The notes: generated by a model from the sequence alone, not told the origin. A stretch of 64,000 nucleotides of DNA from an uncultured Spartobacteria bacterium (GCA_938011325.1 CALLUD010000006.1:806001-870000); one strand, 5' to 3'; positions 35,117 to 44,496 are shown, counted from the first letter of the stretch. A program made the numbers and translations.

Positions 35117-36220
35117 ATGAGAAGACACCCGCCGAGTTCACCACGGAGCTCTGCAAGGCGCAGACTCTGGATACTCGGCGGGGCGCTCGGCGCGATCGCT
35201 CTCGCGATTGTTTGTTGGCTGCTCTGGCCACGGGATCCCTACGCGCTTCCGGCCTCTGACTGGCGGACGTTCAAAAAGTGTTTCCTCAGCCCCGAAGGCC
35301 GCATCGTCGACACCGGCAACGGCAACATCAGCCATTCCGAAGGCCAGGGCTACGGGATGGTCCTCGCTGTCGCGTTCAACGACCGTCGCACCTTCGACCG
35401 CCTGTGGAACTGGACGCAGCAGCATCTCAAGCGGAAGGACGACTTTCTCTTCAGCTGGAAATGGGCGCCGGAGAACGGCGGAAAAATCGCCGACCCGAAC
35501 AACGCCACCGACGGCGACCTCCTGATCGCATGGGCTCTGCAGCGTGCCTTCGAGAAATGGAACGACTACTCCTACCAGAAAGCGGCCGCGCAGATTGTCG
35601 CCGACATTCTCGAGAAAACCACGGTCGAGACCTATCTCGGCCTGCAATTTCTGCCCGGGCTCGAGGGATTCCAGAAAGAGAACGGGGTGTTGCTGAACCC
35701 GTCGTATTACGTTTTCCCCGCACTCGACGAACTGGCTGCGGAATTCCCCTCGGAAAAATGGGCCGCCTTGCAGCGCGGTGGAGATCTGCTGCTGCGCACC
35801 GCGCGATTCAGCCAATGGTCGCTCTCTCCGGACTGGGCGTTCGTCGGGAACGACTGGGTGGCGATTGGCGACTTGTCCGACCCCAATTTCGGCTACAACG
35901 CGATTCGCGTTCCCCTCCACGTCGCGTGGCAGAACTCCGGGTCACCGCTGCTCGAGCCGTTCGCGAAGTTCTGGGAGTCCCTGCCGACCGGCGCGCCCGT
36001 GCCCGCAACGGTCAATCTCCTCGACGGTAAATTGGGTGCCGATCCCGCGTTGCCGGGGTTGCTCGCCGTGCGCCAGCTGACGCTCGCTTGCGTAAAAAAC
36101 GACAAACTCACCGTTCGCGAAATTCCACCGCTCGATTCCTCGCAACCCTATTATTCAGCGAGTCTTACGCTGCTCGTGAAGCTGGCGATCCACGAATCCA
36201 CCCGTCCAAAAAGGAATTGA
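35117..36220 (+). CDS. bcsZ: Cellulose-operon endoglucanase BcsZ (GH8)
   Basis: Family 8 glycoside hydrolase of 367 residues. An N-terminal membrane or signal segment (LWILGGALGAIALAIVCWLLW) precedes the (alpha/alpha)6 domain. The catalytic acid Glu lies in SEGQGYGMVLAVAF; the substrate-binding NNATDGDLLIAWALQRA and the PSYYVFPALDELA region follow. It trims nascent glucan in the periplasm and is needed for efficient export in other species. The start is the ATG at 35117, after a 40-base gap from bcsB. Confidence 0.93.
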   Translation: MRRHPPSSPRSSARRRLWILGGALGAIALAIVCWLLWPRDPYALPASDWRTFKKCFLSPEGRIVDTGNGNISHSEGQGYGMVLAVAFNDRRTFDRLWNWTQQHLKRKDDFLFSWKWAPENGGKIADPNNATDGDLLIAWALQRAFEKWNDYSYQKAAAQIVADILEKTTVETYLGLQFLPGLEGFQKENGVLLNPSYYVFPALDELAAEFPSEKWAALQRGGDLLLRTARFSQWSLSPDWAFVGNDWVAIGDLSDPNFGYNAIRVPLHVAWQNSGSPLLEPFAKFWESLPTGAPVPATVNLLDGKLGADPALPGLLAVRQLTLACVKNDKLTVREIPPLDSSQPYYSASLTLLVKLAIHESTRPKRN

Positions 36221-36253
36221 CACTGTAAGGAACAAAATCCGATTTCTCTGAAA

Positions 36254-38545
36254 TTGTTGCTGCGCTGCCTTAACCTCAGAATTTCACTGTGCCTGGCCAC
36301 ACTGATTGGCCTTGTAGGCACCGTTCAGCCCGCGCTCTCGCAGCAGCGGGGAGATCCCGCTCCGTCTGAACCCGCCACGACGCCCGACGAACCTCCGGGC
36401 GCGATTCCGACGCCAGCGCAGACACCCGGCGTTACGCCCGAACCGGACTCGCTTTTCGTGCCACTTGTCCCCGGCGCGACTCCGGAACCCACACCGGAGC
36501 CGCCAAAGCAGGCCTTCACGCCTTCCGAGATTCCCGCACCCGTCATTCAGGCCACGCCGGAAGAGGTGGAGATCGAGGATCCCGATCAATTCGGAGGAGA
36601 GGCGTTGACGCTGGAAACGCGCCGCGCAACGACACCTCCACCCCCGCCGCCTCCACCGATCGCGACTCCCACGCCGCAACCGAAAACAACCACCAGCTCC
36701 GGCACCCGCACGTATCAGCGCACCAGCGGAAGCACGACACGCAGCTCCACGGCGGCAGCCAGCTCCGTGAGCCAGGCCATCAGCGGCGAACGACTCGCGC
36801 AGTTGATGACACAGGCGCGCGTCAATCGCGACGCGAAGATCGCCACGCAGGTCGGCTGGGCGCAGTTCAATCGCAAGGACTACCCCTCCGCGGAAATGTG
36901 GTTCGAGCAGGCGATTTCGTGGAACAGCGATCTCGGCGAAGCCTACTACGGACTTGCGCTCACGAAGTTCACGCAGGGCGACATTTCGCAGGCCGAAGCC
37001 ATTGCCGGCTACCGCACGAATGCCTACCCGAAAATGCGCGCGCTCATGGGCGACATCCTGATCCGCCGCGCGATGGACGATTACAACGCAAAGGACTACG
37101 CCGGCGCCGCAAAAGCCCTCAACAAGGCCACCGAATATCGCTCCCTCGGCCGCGCCGAGCGCATCATCCAAGGCTGGTGCTATTACTACCTGAAGGACTA
37201 CCAGAGCGCCGCGAATATTTTCGAAAGCCTCTACCGCGCCCGGCCCGACAAGCCCTCCGCCGAGGGCCTCTACGCCGCGCTTTCGCGCATGAAGGATTGG
37301 CAGCGGCTCGAGCTTGTCGCCAGCGAAGTGCCCGGCCCGCTGAACGAGATCTACATGACCTACGACACTGAAAATTACTACAAGTCGGGTCTGTATCTCG
37401 CCGCCTACAATTCGAACGAAAAGGCGTATCCCGCACTGCGGAATTTCGACTCGCCCGCGATCGGCGTCGGGTTTGAATACTCCCAGAAATCCGGCCAGGA
37501 GGGTGAATCCAAGCTCACCACCACGCGCGCGCCTGTCGTCGATTTCCGTTTCTCGCCTGCCGAGCGTGTGTGGATCACCGCCAAGGTGGCCCGGCTCGAG
37601 CTCGACTCGGGCGATCCCTCGGACGGCGCTCTCATCGGCACGCCTCCGGAGGAGTTCCAGCCCTTCGCAACGGACATCACCACGAGCTACAACGACCTCT
37701 ACGAGGTCAAGGCACGCATCGAATACCAGGACTGGCTGACGCCTTATCTCGAACTCGGCGGCACGCCGTTCAATGCGGAACTCTCGGCCCGCCTCATCGG
37801 CAAGGCCGGTGTGCAATACCGCCACAATTCGGGCTACATCCAGGCGGAGGTCTATTCGCAGCCCATTCGTGAATCGGTGCTGAGCTACGTCGGCCTCGAA
37901 GATCCCTACGTGCCGGGCGATGCCTGGGGCCGCGTGCAGGAGACGGGCGGTTCGTTGCAGGTCTTCCAGGGATTCATGGAGGACTTCACGTTCTTCGCAA
38001 AGGCGAGCTACGGCACGATCACCGGCACGAACACCTACGAAAACAACCACCTCTCGCTCATCGCCTCGATTTCCAAGCTCTTCGACTACGAGGGCTTCGA
38101 ATACATCACGATCGGCCCCGCGTTTTCGTATGAGCGGTTCGACAACAACCAGAACCACTTCACCTACGGCCACGGCGGCTACTTCTCGCCGCAATACATC
38201 GTGCAGGGCATCATCGAGGCGCAGTTCCTGACCACCGAAGGACAAAACTGGTTGCTCACCGGTGCAATCGGCGCCGGTGCCCAGCAGAACAACCAGGCTG
38301 CGGCGGCCTATTTCCCGCTCGACCCGGATGGCCGGGAATACGAGGGCACGAACTCGTCGACGGGCATTTTCCTCGTGCGCGCGGAAGGCGGCATCCTGCT
38401 CACTCCGGAATGGATGATCGGCGCCAAGCTCTCCTACGCGATCACGGCGGATTACGACGAGGGGTTTGCCAGCATCTACGTGCGTTACTTCTTCGAGCCG
38501 CGCGCGGGACTGTTCCGGCCGGACATCGATTTCAGCTACTGGTAA
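36254..38545 (+). CDS. bcsC: BcsC-like outer-membrane cellulose export porin with TPRs
   Basis: Secreted outer-membrane protein of 763 residues. The start is a TTG at 36254, giving the signal peptide ending ALS-QQ; no ATG lies near. A Pro/Thr-rich linker (about 35-175) is followed by a few TPR-like units (AQFNRKDYPSAEMWFEQAIS, IQGWCYYYLKDYQSAANIFE). The C-terminal half is a beta-barrel like the BcsC porin (VYSQPIRESVLSYVGLEDP), ending in the aromatic signature DIDFSYW. E. coli BcsC is about 1150 residues with many more TPRs, so this is a shortened form with the linker perhaps spanning the periplasm instead. Confidence 0.87.
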   Translation: MLLRCLNLRISLCLATLIGLVGTVQPALSQQRGDPAPSEPATTPDEPPGAIPTPAQTPGVTPEPDSLFVPLVPGATPEPTPEPPKQAFTPSEIPAPVIQATPEEVEIEDPDQFGGEALTLETRRATTPPPPPPPPIATPTPQPKTTTSSGTRTYQRTSGSTTRSSTAAASSVSQAISGERLAQLMTQARVNRDAKIATQVGWAQFNRKDYPSAEMWFEQAISWNSDLGEAYYGLALTKFTQGDISQAEAIAGYRTNAYPKMRALMGDILIRRAMDDYNAKDYAGAAKALNKATEYRSLGRAERIIQGWCYYYLKDYQSAANIFESLYRARPDKPSAEGLYAALSRMKDWQRLELVASEVPGPLNEIYMTYDTENYYKSGLYLAAYNSNEKAYPALRNFDSPAIGVGFEYSQKSGQEGESKLTTTRAPVVDFRFSPAERVWITAKVARLELDSGDPSDGALIGTPPEEFQPFATDITTSYNDLYEVKARIEYQDWLTPYLELGGTPFNAELSARLIGKAGVQYRHNSGYIQAEVYSQPIRESVLSYVGLEDPYVPGDAWGRVQETGGSLQVFQGFMEDFTFFAKASYGTITGTNTYENNHLSLIASISKLFDYEGFEYITIGPAFSYERFDNNQNHFTYGHGGYFSPQYIVQGIIEAQFLTTEGQNWLLTGAIGAGAQQNNQAAAAYFPLDPDGREYEGTNSSTGIFLVRAEGGILLTPEWMIGAKLSYAITADYDEGFASIYVRYFFEPRAGLFRPDIDFSYW

Positions 38546-38578
38546 TCTCCGGCTGCGGATGCCAGTTTAGTTGCCGGT

Positions 38579-39130
38579 TTGGAAAACGATCGAACATCGC
38601 CACGGCCCGCCATTTTCGTCGATCGCGATGGAACGCTGATGGAGGAGGTGGATTACTGCCGCGACCCGCGTGATGTGCGCGTGATTCCCGGCGCGGCCGG
38701 GCGCCTTCGTCAATTTCGCGAGCGAGGCTGGGCCATCGTCATCATCTCGAATCAAAGCGGCATCGGTCGCGGGATCATCACGATGGAGCAATACGAGGCC
38801 GTGCACGCGGAACTCGTGCGGCAGATCGAGGGCCAGCTCGATGGGGCGTATTTCTGTCCCGACGCTCCTCCAAACGTCACACGCCGGCGCAAGCCGGACA
38901 TCGGCATGGTCGAGGAAGCCGTGCGCGACCTGAACCTCGATCTCGCGAAGAGCTGGTTCATTGGCGACAAGCGGGCGGATGTCGAATGCGGCCACAACGC
39001 CGGGATGCCCGCGATCCTCGTGCACACCGGCTACGGCAAAGAAAACACGGGCTGTGGCGCGGAGTTCGAAGCTGCGGATGTCGTGGAAGCGCTGGACTGG
39101 ATTCTCGCCCGGGAGAAAGTCTCCGCATGA
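38579..39130 (+). CDS. gmhB: HAD-IIIA phosphatase, GmhB-like (heptose bisphosphatase)
   Basis: HAD phosphatase of 183 residues. FVDRDGTLMEEVDYCRDP is motif I; IISNQSGIGRG motif II; FCPDAPPNVTRRRKPDIGM the loop where GmhB normally binds zinc; WFIGDKRADVECGHNAG motif IV. It likely removes the 7-phosphate from heptose-1,7-bisphosphate for LPS core. The zinc-loop pattern CxH...CxC is reduced (only FCPDAP is seen), so a related sugar-phosphate substrate is possible. A TTG at 38579 is the only start in frame. Overlaps kdsB by ATGA. Confidence 0.78.
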   Translation: MENDRTSPRPAIFVDRDGTLMEEVDYCRDPRDVRVIPGAAGRLRQFRERGWAIVIISNQSGIGRGIITMEQYEAVHAELVRQIEGQLDGAYFCPDAPPNVTRRRKPDIGMVEEAVRDLNLDLAKSWFIGDKRADVECGHNAGMPAILVHTGYGKENTGCGAEFEAADVVEALDWILAREKVSA

Positions 39131-39861
39131 AGACGGTCGCAATCATTCCCGCGCGCTGGGGCTCCACACGCTTTCCCGGAAAACCGCTCGCCCTGCTGGC
39201 CGGCAAGCCGCTCGTCCAGCATGTGTGGGAGCGCTGCCTTCGCGCGACAAAGCTCGATGGCGTGATCGTTGCGACGGATGACATGCGCATCGCCGAAGCC
39301 GCCTTCGATTTCGGCGCGGAAGTCGCGGTGACTTCGCCAAGGCACCCGACCGGCTCCGACCGGCTGGCGGAGGTCGCGGCGAAATTGCGCGGCGTCTCGC
39401 ACATTCTCAACGTTCAGGGCGACGAACCGACGATTTCCCCGCGCGTGCTTGACCGCCTCGTCGCGGAAATGGCCGCGAACCCCCGCGCGGAGATGGTCAC
39501 CGCGGCGACGCCATTCGCCAGCGCCGGGGCCGCGGCAAACCCGAACAACGTAAAGGTCGTCGCCGACCGTCTCGGCAACGCGTTGTATTTTTCGCGCAGC
39601 CTGATTCCCTTCGACCGCGACGGTTCCGGCGCTGTCACACCGCTGCATCACCTCGGCATCTACGGCTATCGCCGCGCGTTTCTCCTCAACTACGTGAAGT
39701 GGAAGCCGACGCCTCTCGAGCGTGCCGAGAAACTCGAGCAACTCCGCGCATTGGAAATGGGTGCGCGAATCCGGCTTGTCGTTACGAAGCATCGCAGCAT
39801 CGGCGTCGACACCCCCGAGGACCTCGCCGCAGCGCAGAAATTGCTTTCCCGTCGCGCCTGA
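39127..39861 (+). CDS. kdsB: CMP-KDO synthetase (3-deoxy-manno-octulosonate cytidylyltransferase)
   Basis: Cytidylyltransferase of 244 residues that activates KDO with CTP for lipid A core assembly. IIPARWGSTRFPGKPLALL is the N-terminal CTP-binding motif; VATDDMRI, TGSDRLAEVA, NVQGDEPTISP and LGIYGYRRAFL are further conserved blocks. It shows that the organism makes KDO-containing lipopolysaccharide. Coupled to the gmhB-like gene; both follow the bcs genes on the same strand. Confidence 0.95.
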   Translation: MKTVAIIPARWGSTRFPGKPLALLAGKPLVQHVWERCLRATKLDGVIVATDDMRIAEAAFDFGAEVAVTSPRHPTGSDRLAEVAAKLRGVSHILNVQGDEPTISPRVLDRLVAEMAANPRAEMVTAATPFASAGAAANPNNVKVVADRLGNALYFSRSLIPFDRDGSGAVTPLHHLGIYGYRRAFLLNYVKWKPTPLERAEKLEQLRALEMGARIRLVVTKHRSIGVDTPEDLAAAQKLLSRRA

Positions 39862-39891
39862 GGGCCCTCCGCGCGAGTCGCAGGAGCAGCG

Positions 39892-40950
39892 CTAGAACAC
39901 CTTCACCCGCGTGCCGGCCTTGACCCGCTGCGCGAGCACCCAGGCGTCCCAGTTCGCCAGGCGCACGCATCCGGCGCTCGCGTTGCGGCCAATCTGGTCC
40001 GGCGAGGTCGTGCCGTGCATTCCACGGCTGGGAATGTTGAGCGCGAGCCAGACGATGCCAACCGGGTTGTTCGGCCCCGGCGGGAGGTTGTAGGCCTCGT
40101 CGCTGCGTTTGCCGGATTCGAGGACCGATTTGTCCCACCGGTAGTAAGGCATCAGCGTGTTCGAGGTAATTTTCCAGTCGCCGGGAGGCACGGGAAACTT
40201 GTCGGACCCCGGGGTGCAGGGAAACGAGCCGACAAGCTGGTCATCCTCGTAGAGTTCGATGATGCGCGGCTCTCGGAGCAACACCAGGCTGAGCACCGGC
40301 TCGGGCGTCGGCGTGGGCGTGGGATCCGCAGTCTGCACGGCAGTCGGATCGGGCGTGGGCGTGGGATTCTTCTTTTCCTCACGCCGCCGCTTTTCGAGCG
40401 CGACCACGGCATTCATGTCGAAGGGCTCGACATCCACGACGCGCACCGTGTCGCCCACCTTCGGGGGCTCCGTAAAAGTTGCGTTCAGTGCCTTGAAAAA
40501 ATTGAGGTCGCAGTGAAATTTCTCGGCGAGCGCCTCCCAAGAGTCGCCGTAGGGCAGTCGCTTGAGCTTTGCCTGCTCGGCGGGCTTCGACGCCGTGGGA
40601 CCGATCCACGCCATGTCTTCCTCGACAACAACGTAATCCCGATACGGATGAGCCACTTCCTCGACTGGCAGACGACTGCCGGGCGGGAGTTTCTTCGCGA
40701 TGCAATAGCGGTCGGCCGCCTTCTGCGTGAACTCCCCGCCAAGGCCATCGATCTTGCCCGGACGAAAACCCGCCCGGTCCAGAAAGACCTGCACGCGCGC
40801 CATCTCGATGCGTTCCGGGTCGTCGGGCTGCAAATCCTTCAAATGCCCGACCGGTGCCTCGGGAATGTCCGCCTGCTGCGCAAGCGCCTGAGGCTCAATT
40901 CCCAGCAATCCCGAAAAAAGGACGAACCCCAGAAGATGGCGACACAACAT
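39892..40950 (-). CDS. L,D-transpeptidase (YkuD domain) with LysM-like region
   Basis: Periplasmic enzyme of 352 residues. After a signal peptide (LLGFVLFSGLLGIEPQALA) comes a peptidoglycan-binding-like part (VQVFLDRAGFRPGKIDGLGG). Then a LysM-like unit (YGDSWEALAEKFHCDLNFFKALN), a Pro/Thr linker, and the YkuD domain. The catalytic site is HGTTSPDQIGRNASAGCVRL with the nucleophile Cys. It forms 3-3 crosslinks or anchors lipoproteins. The ATG at 40950 is used; GTG at 40968 and TTG at 40986 are in-frame alternatives. Confidence 0.9.
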   Translation of the reverse strand: MLCRHLLGFVLFSGLLGIEPQALAQQADIPEAPVGHLKDLQPDDPERIEMARVQVFLDRAGFRPGKIDGLGGEFTQKAADRYCIAKKLPPGSRLPVEEVAHPYRDYVVVEEDMAWIGPTASKPAEQAKLKRLPYGDSWEALAEKFHCDLNFFKALNATFTEPPKVGDTVRVVDVEPFDMNAVVALEKRRREEKKNPTPTPDPTAVQTADPTPTPTPEPVLSLVLLREPRIIELYEDDQLVGSFPCTPGSDKFPVPPGDWKITSNTLMPYYRWDKSVLESGKRSDEAYNLPPGPNNPVGIVWLALNIPSRGMHGTTSPDQIGRNASAGCVRLANWDAWVLAQRVKAGTRVKVF

Positions 40951-41039
40951 GGTCCGAGATGATTTCACGGCTCCCCCCGATTTCAACTCCGTGTTTTCTC
41001 GTTTGCCCCGGACCCAATCTCGTGTGACATAGACCGACT

Positions 41040-43604
41040 ATTCGAAACGATTATTACAGTTGGGAGCGGGAAGGCCGCCGCAGAAGGCGGCGTCCCTTTT
41101 ACCTGCGGTGGTGGTTCTGGGGGCCTCTGGCGCTCCTGGCTCTAGCGGCCATCGCAGGCACGATCACTTACGCCGTGGTAAAGGCGAAATACGCCGGCCG
41201 CGCGGAGGAATTTGACCTCGCCGACATCCGCAAAATGGAATCGGCGACCCTCGTCTACGACCGCAACGGCGAGCTTGTCGGAAAATTCTTCCTCCAGAAT
41301 CGCATCCCGATCTCCGGCGACGAAATTCCGGAAATCATGCGACAGGCCGTGGTCGCCGCAGAGGACAACCGCTTCTACGAGCACGACGGTGTCGATTATC
41401 TCGGCATTCTGCGCGCGGCGCTGAAGAACTACCGCTCGGGCCGCATCCGGCAGGGAGCCAGCACCGTCACCCAGCAGCTCGCGCGAAATTCCTTCGAACT
41501 TCGGGAGCGCACCTACGAGCGCAAGCTGGTCGAAATCTTCCTCGCGAACCGCATCGAGAAGAACTTCTCGAAGCGCGAGATCATGGATCTCTATCTCAAC
41601 CGCGTGTATTTCGGGTCGGGCCTCTATGGCGTGGAGGCCGCCGCGCGCGGCTACTTCGGCGTGCCGGCGAAGGAACTCACCGTCGGCCAGTGCGCGATGC
41701 TCGCGGGGTTGCTGAAGAGCCCGAACGGGCTTTCGCCGTGGAACAATCCCGATGGCGCGAGAAGGGCACGCGACTTCGTGCTCGAACGCATGAAGGACCT
41801 CGGATTCCTGAGCAGCGCGGATGCGAAGCGGGAGCAGGATTCCATTCTCGTGACACGCCGCCGCACGAACCCGCACAAGGTTTCCTACGCCGTCGACTAC
41901 GTGCGCCAGCAGGCCATCGCGACCCTCGGCTACGAGCGCGCGATGAACGGCGGGTTCAGCGTTTACACGACGCTGGACATGAACATGCAGCGCGCGGCCG
42001 AGATCGCCCTGCGCACCGAGTTGAACCGCGCGGAGAAGAAGGAGGGCTACGACCACGAGACCTACGAGGACTTCGCGAAGAAGTTCAAGCCGTTCGACGA
42101 CATGCTCCGCACCGGCGGCTTCCCCAAGACACCACCGCCAATTCCCGAATATCTGCAGGGCGCGGTGATCGCCTTCGACAACACCACGGGCGGAATTCTC
42201 ACGCTCGTCGGCGGCCGCGAATTCAAGCACAGCGAATACAATCGCGCGACCCAGGGCCGCCGGTCCGCGGGCACCGTGTTTACGCCACTGGTCTATGCGG
42301 CGGCCTGCGAGAAGGGAATTTTCCCCGGCGACCTCGTGCAGGACGCCGCGCTCGACAATCGCTATGTCGGCATCGGCGGCACGACGGGCATCCTCGGCGA
42401 ATGGGGGGTGGAACGGCGCGACAATGAATACGAGGGCAACATCCCGGCGCGCGAGGCGCTCGCCGAAGGCAAGAACGCCGCGATGGTGCGGCTCGGCTGG
42501 GAGGCCGGACTCTCGTCGGTGAAGGATTTCGCCAAACGCGCGGGCATCGCGAGTTCGTTGCGGAATTTCTCGAACACCTTCCTCGGCACAAGCGAGGTGG
42601 GACTCGCGGAACTCACCCTGGCCTTCAGCACCTTCGCCAACAGCGGCGTGCGCCCGGCAAAGCCATACATCATCGACCGAATCGTCGATGGGGACGGAAA
42701 GGAGATCTTCAAGGCCAAGCCGAAGGTCGTTCCGGTCACGTCCGACGCCGTTGCGTATCAGACCCACGTCGCGCTCGAAGATGCGCTTCGCATCGGCACC
42801 GGCGCCGCCGCGACGAGCCGCTTCGGGCTTGGAGATTTCCCCGCAGCCGGCAAATCGGGCACCGCCTACAATTTCACCGACGCGTATTTCATCGGCTACA
42901 CCCGCCCGGTCACCTGCGGCGTATGGGTCGGCTTCGACAAGCCGTCGCGCATTTATCGCGGCGCGTTTGGCAACGACCTCGCACTGCCGATCTGGACGAG
43001 CGTGATGAACGCGTCCACGAAGGATTTTCCGCCGGTGGAATTCCCGCGGCCCGAGTCGGTCGTGCCGGTTTCCGTTTGCCGTTCCTCCGGCCTGCTGGAA
43101 ACGGGGCGGTGCGAGGAGGACGTGATCGATCCGCAAACGGGTGAGAAGCGCCGCGAGAAGACTTCGTATATCGAGTTCGCTTCGAAGGAACACAAGCCGA
43201 CCATCGCGTGCGACGTGCATGGCACGGGCCTGCGTCTCTACGAAAAGGAACCGGAGGAATCGGAGTGGCCGCGTGCGGCAAGCGCCGTGGACCTCGCGCT
43301 CATCAGGCCGGTGGCGGTTTCCGCTCCCGCGCTGGTCGGGCTCAACGACGTCTATCGTTCCGTCAAGCCCGCCGCGTTCCGCATGAAGGAAGAGGACATC
43401 CCGGTCGCCAAGGCGCTGCCCGTCAACGAGCAGGTGGCCGAAGCGGCCATGATCGAAGGCGAAGCGGCGCAGGCCGTCCAGGTCGCCGGGCCGGTGCCGA
43501 CCGGTCCGCAGGAAGTGCGGAAGGCCGAGGCGGTGAAGCCGCTGGATGTCCCGGCCGACACGGCTGCAATTCCGATCGAAGCGCCGAAGCCGATCCAGTT
43601 CTAG
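41040..43604 (+). CDS. Class A penicillin-binding protein with degenerate transpeptidase site
   Basis: Bifunctional-type PBP. The glycosyltransferase domain (GT51) is intact: VAAEDNRFYEHDGVD with the catalytic Glu, then RQGASTVTQQLARN. In the transpeptidase domain the SxxK block reads AGTVFTPLVYAAA where PGSxxKPxxYxxA is expected, so both Ser and Lys are Thr. SxN reads GKN, and KTG is KSG. The true N-terminus (RNDYYSWEREG, six Arg, a membrane helix) lies upstream of the first GTG at 41175, and the only in-frame candidate start is an ATT at 41040; a TGA at 41025 closes the frame. Product 854 residues if ATT is used. The stop shares CTAG with the next gene. Confidence 0.8.
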   Translation: MRNDYYSWEREGRRRRRRPFYLRWWFWGPLALLALAAIAGTITYAVVKAKYAGRAEEFDLADIRKMESATLVYDRNGELVGKFFLQNRIPISGDEIPEIMRQAVVAAEDNRFYEHDGVDYLGILRAALKNYRSGRIRQGASTVTQQLARNSFELRERTYERKLVEIFLANRIEKNFSKREIMDLYLNRVYFGSGLYGVEAAARGYFGVPAKELTVGQCAMLAGLLKSPNGLSPWNNPDGARRARDFVLERMKDLGFLSSADAKREQDSILVTRRRTNPHKVSYAVDYVRQQAIATLGYERAMNGGFSVYTTLDMNMQRAAEIALRTELNRAEKKEGYDHETYEDFAKKFKPFDDMLRTGGFPKTPPPIPEYLQGAVIAFDNTTGGILTLVGGREFKHSEYNRATQGRRSAGTVFTPLVYAAACEKGIFPGDLVQDAALDNRYVGIGGTTGILGEWGVERRDNEYEGNIPAREALAEGKNAAMVRLGWEAGLSSVKDFAKRAGIASSLRNFSNTFLGTSEVGLAELTLAFSTFANSGVRPAKPYIIDRIVDGDGKEIFKAKPKVVPVTSDAVAYQTHVALEDALRIGTGAAATSRFGLGDFPAAGKSGTAYNFTDAYFIGYTRPVTCGVWVGFDKPSRIYRGAFGNDLALPIWTSVMNASTKDFPPVEFPRPESVVPVSVCRSSGLLETGRCEEDVIDPQTGEKRREKTSYIEFASKEHKPTIACDVHGTGLRLYEKEPEESEWPRAASAVDLALIRPVAVSAPALVGLNDVYRSVKPAAFRMKEEDIPVAKALPVNEQVAEAAMIEGEAAQAVQVAGPVPTGPQEVRKAEAVKPLDVPADTAAIPIEAPKPIQF

Positions 43605-44410
43605 GACGCGCGCTCGCGCAAATCGAACGCTTCGACCTGATCGAGAATGACGTCCGCCATCAGCGGATGGGTGCCGATCGCGCTCGCGTAATACAGCCTC
43701 CGACCGCGAACCTGGTATGGATTGCGCCGAAAAACCTCCCGCTGACTCGCAGCCGGCGCCCCTTCCTCCTCGATTCCCAACAACACCGGGATGTCCTGAT
43801 AGCTGTGCAGTCCATCCGCGATGAAAAAGGGGACAACCAGGACGTTCGGGCAACGCGTCAGCCCATCCCAGTCGGAAATCAAGGGCGGCTCCTCCATGTA
43901 GGCGGCAAGCACTTCCCCGTAGATCTGCATTTCCGAGATGCGCTGCACCTGTTCCTTCGCGGCAACCGCGGAGTTGTCGTTCAACGCGGTGCCGTGTCCC
44001 ACAATCACGAGGCTCGTCTCACGCTCCGGAACGGCGTCCGCCGTTTCCCGCGCGCGGTGCAACAACACGTCCGTCATTCGCGGATGACTCCCCACCGGAT
44101 CGCAATACTTGATCGTCCGCCCGTCGCGCGTGGTCACCGCGCCCGACAGCCCAAGCTCCCGCGGAATCACCGTCCGGGTAAAATATCCTTCGCTGATGAA
44201 ATCCGGCACCACGTAGATTTCCCGGGATTCCACCGCGCGAAAGACCTCCCGCATCGAAGGTTCCTCCTTCCAAAAGCACGCCACGACCTCGTCGAACACC
44301 CCGCGGGCGCGAATGACGTCGGCATGCTCATGCGTCGGCGCGCTCGAATCGGGGTTCAGCGTAGAGCCGTGGCCGACGAGAACAAGCGCGGAACCCGGGC
44401 GTGGTTGCAT
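43601..44410 (-). CDS. CbiX/SirB-like sirohydrochlorin chelatase family protein
   Basis: Protein of 269 residues with two tandem CbiX-like halves. Each starts with a glycine-histidine motif: VLVGHGSTLNPDSSAP and IVGHGTALNDNSAVAA. The family inserts cobalt, nickel or iron into tetrapyrroles. No other tetrapyrrole genes are in the window, so the metal and substrate are open. The ATG at 44410 is chosen; the longer frame adds 23 residues that do not look like family sequence. Confidence 0.83.
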   Translation of the reverse strand: MQPRPGSALVLVGHGSTLNPDSSAPTHEHADVIRARGVFDEVVACFWKEEPSMREVFRAVESREIYVVPDFISEGYFTRTVIPRELGLSGAVTTRDGRTIKYCDPVGSHPRMTDVLLHRARETADAVPERETSLVIVGHGTALNDNSAVAAKEQVQRISEMQIYGEVLAAYMEEPPLISDWDGLTRCPNVLVVPFFIADGLHSYQDIPVLLGIEEEGAPAASQREVFRRNPYQVRGRRLYYASAIGTHPLMADVILDQVEAFDLRERAS

Positions 44411-44496
44411 GATCCCCACCAATGCCCGCGTGGATTCCTTGCCGCAACGGAAAATGGGCATTGTTCCGGCGGGGCGCATCGGGTAACCCCATCGCC

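Noticed and set aside
36217..36250. TTGACA just before bcsC as an internal promoter
   Set aside because: It spans the bcsZ stop codon and no acceptable -10 lies 16-18 bases downstream (CGATTT is poor).
41142..43853. Open frame of 903 codons on the minus strand
   Set aside because: It is the mirror of the PBP gene: high GC at third positions keeps the antisense frame open. The plus-strand frame has all family motifs.
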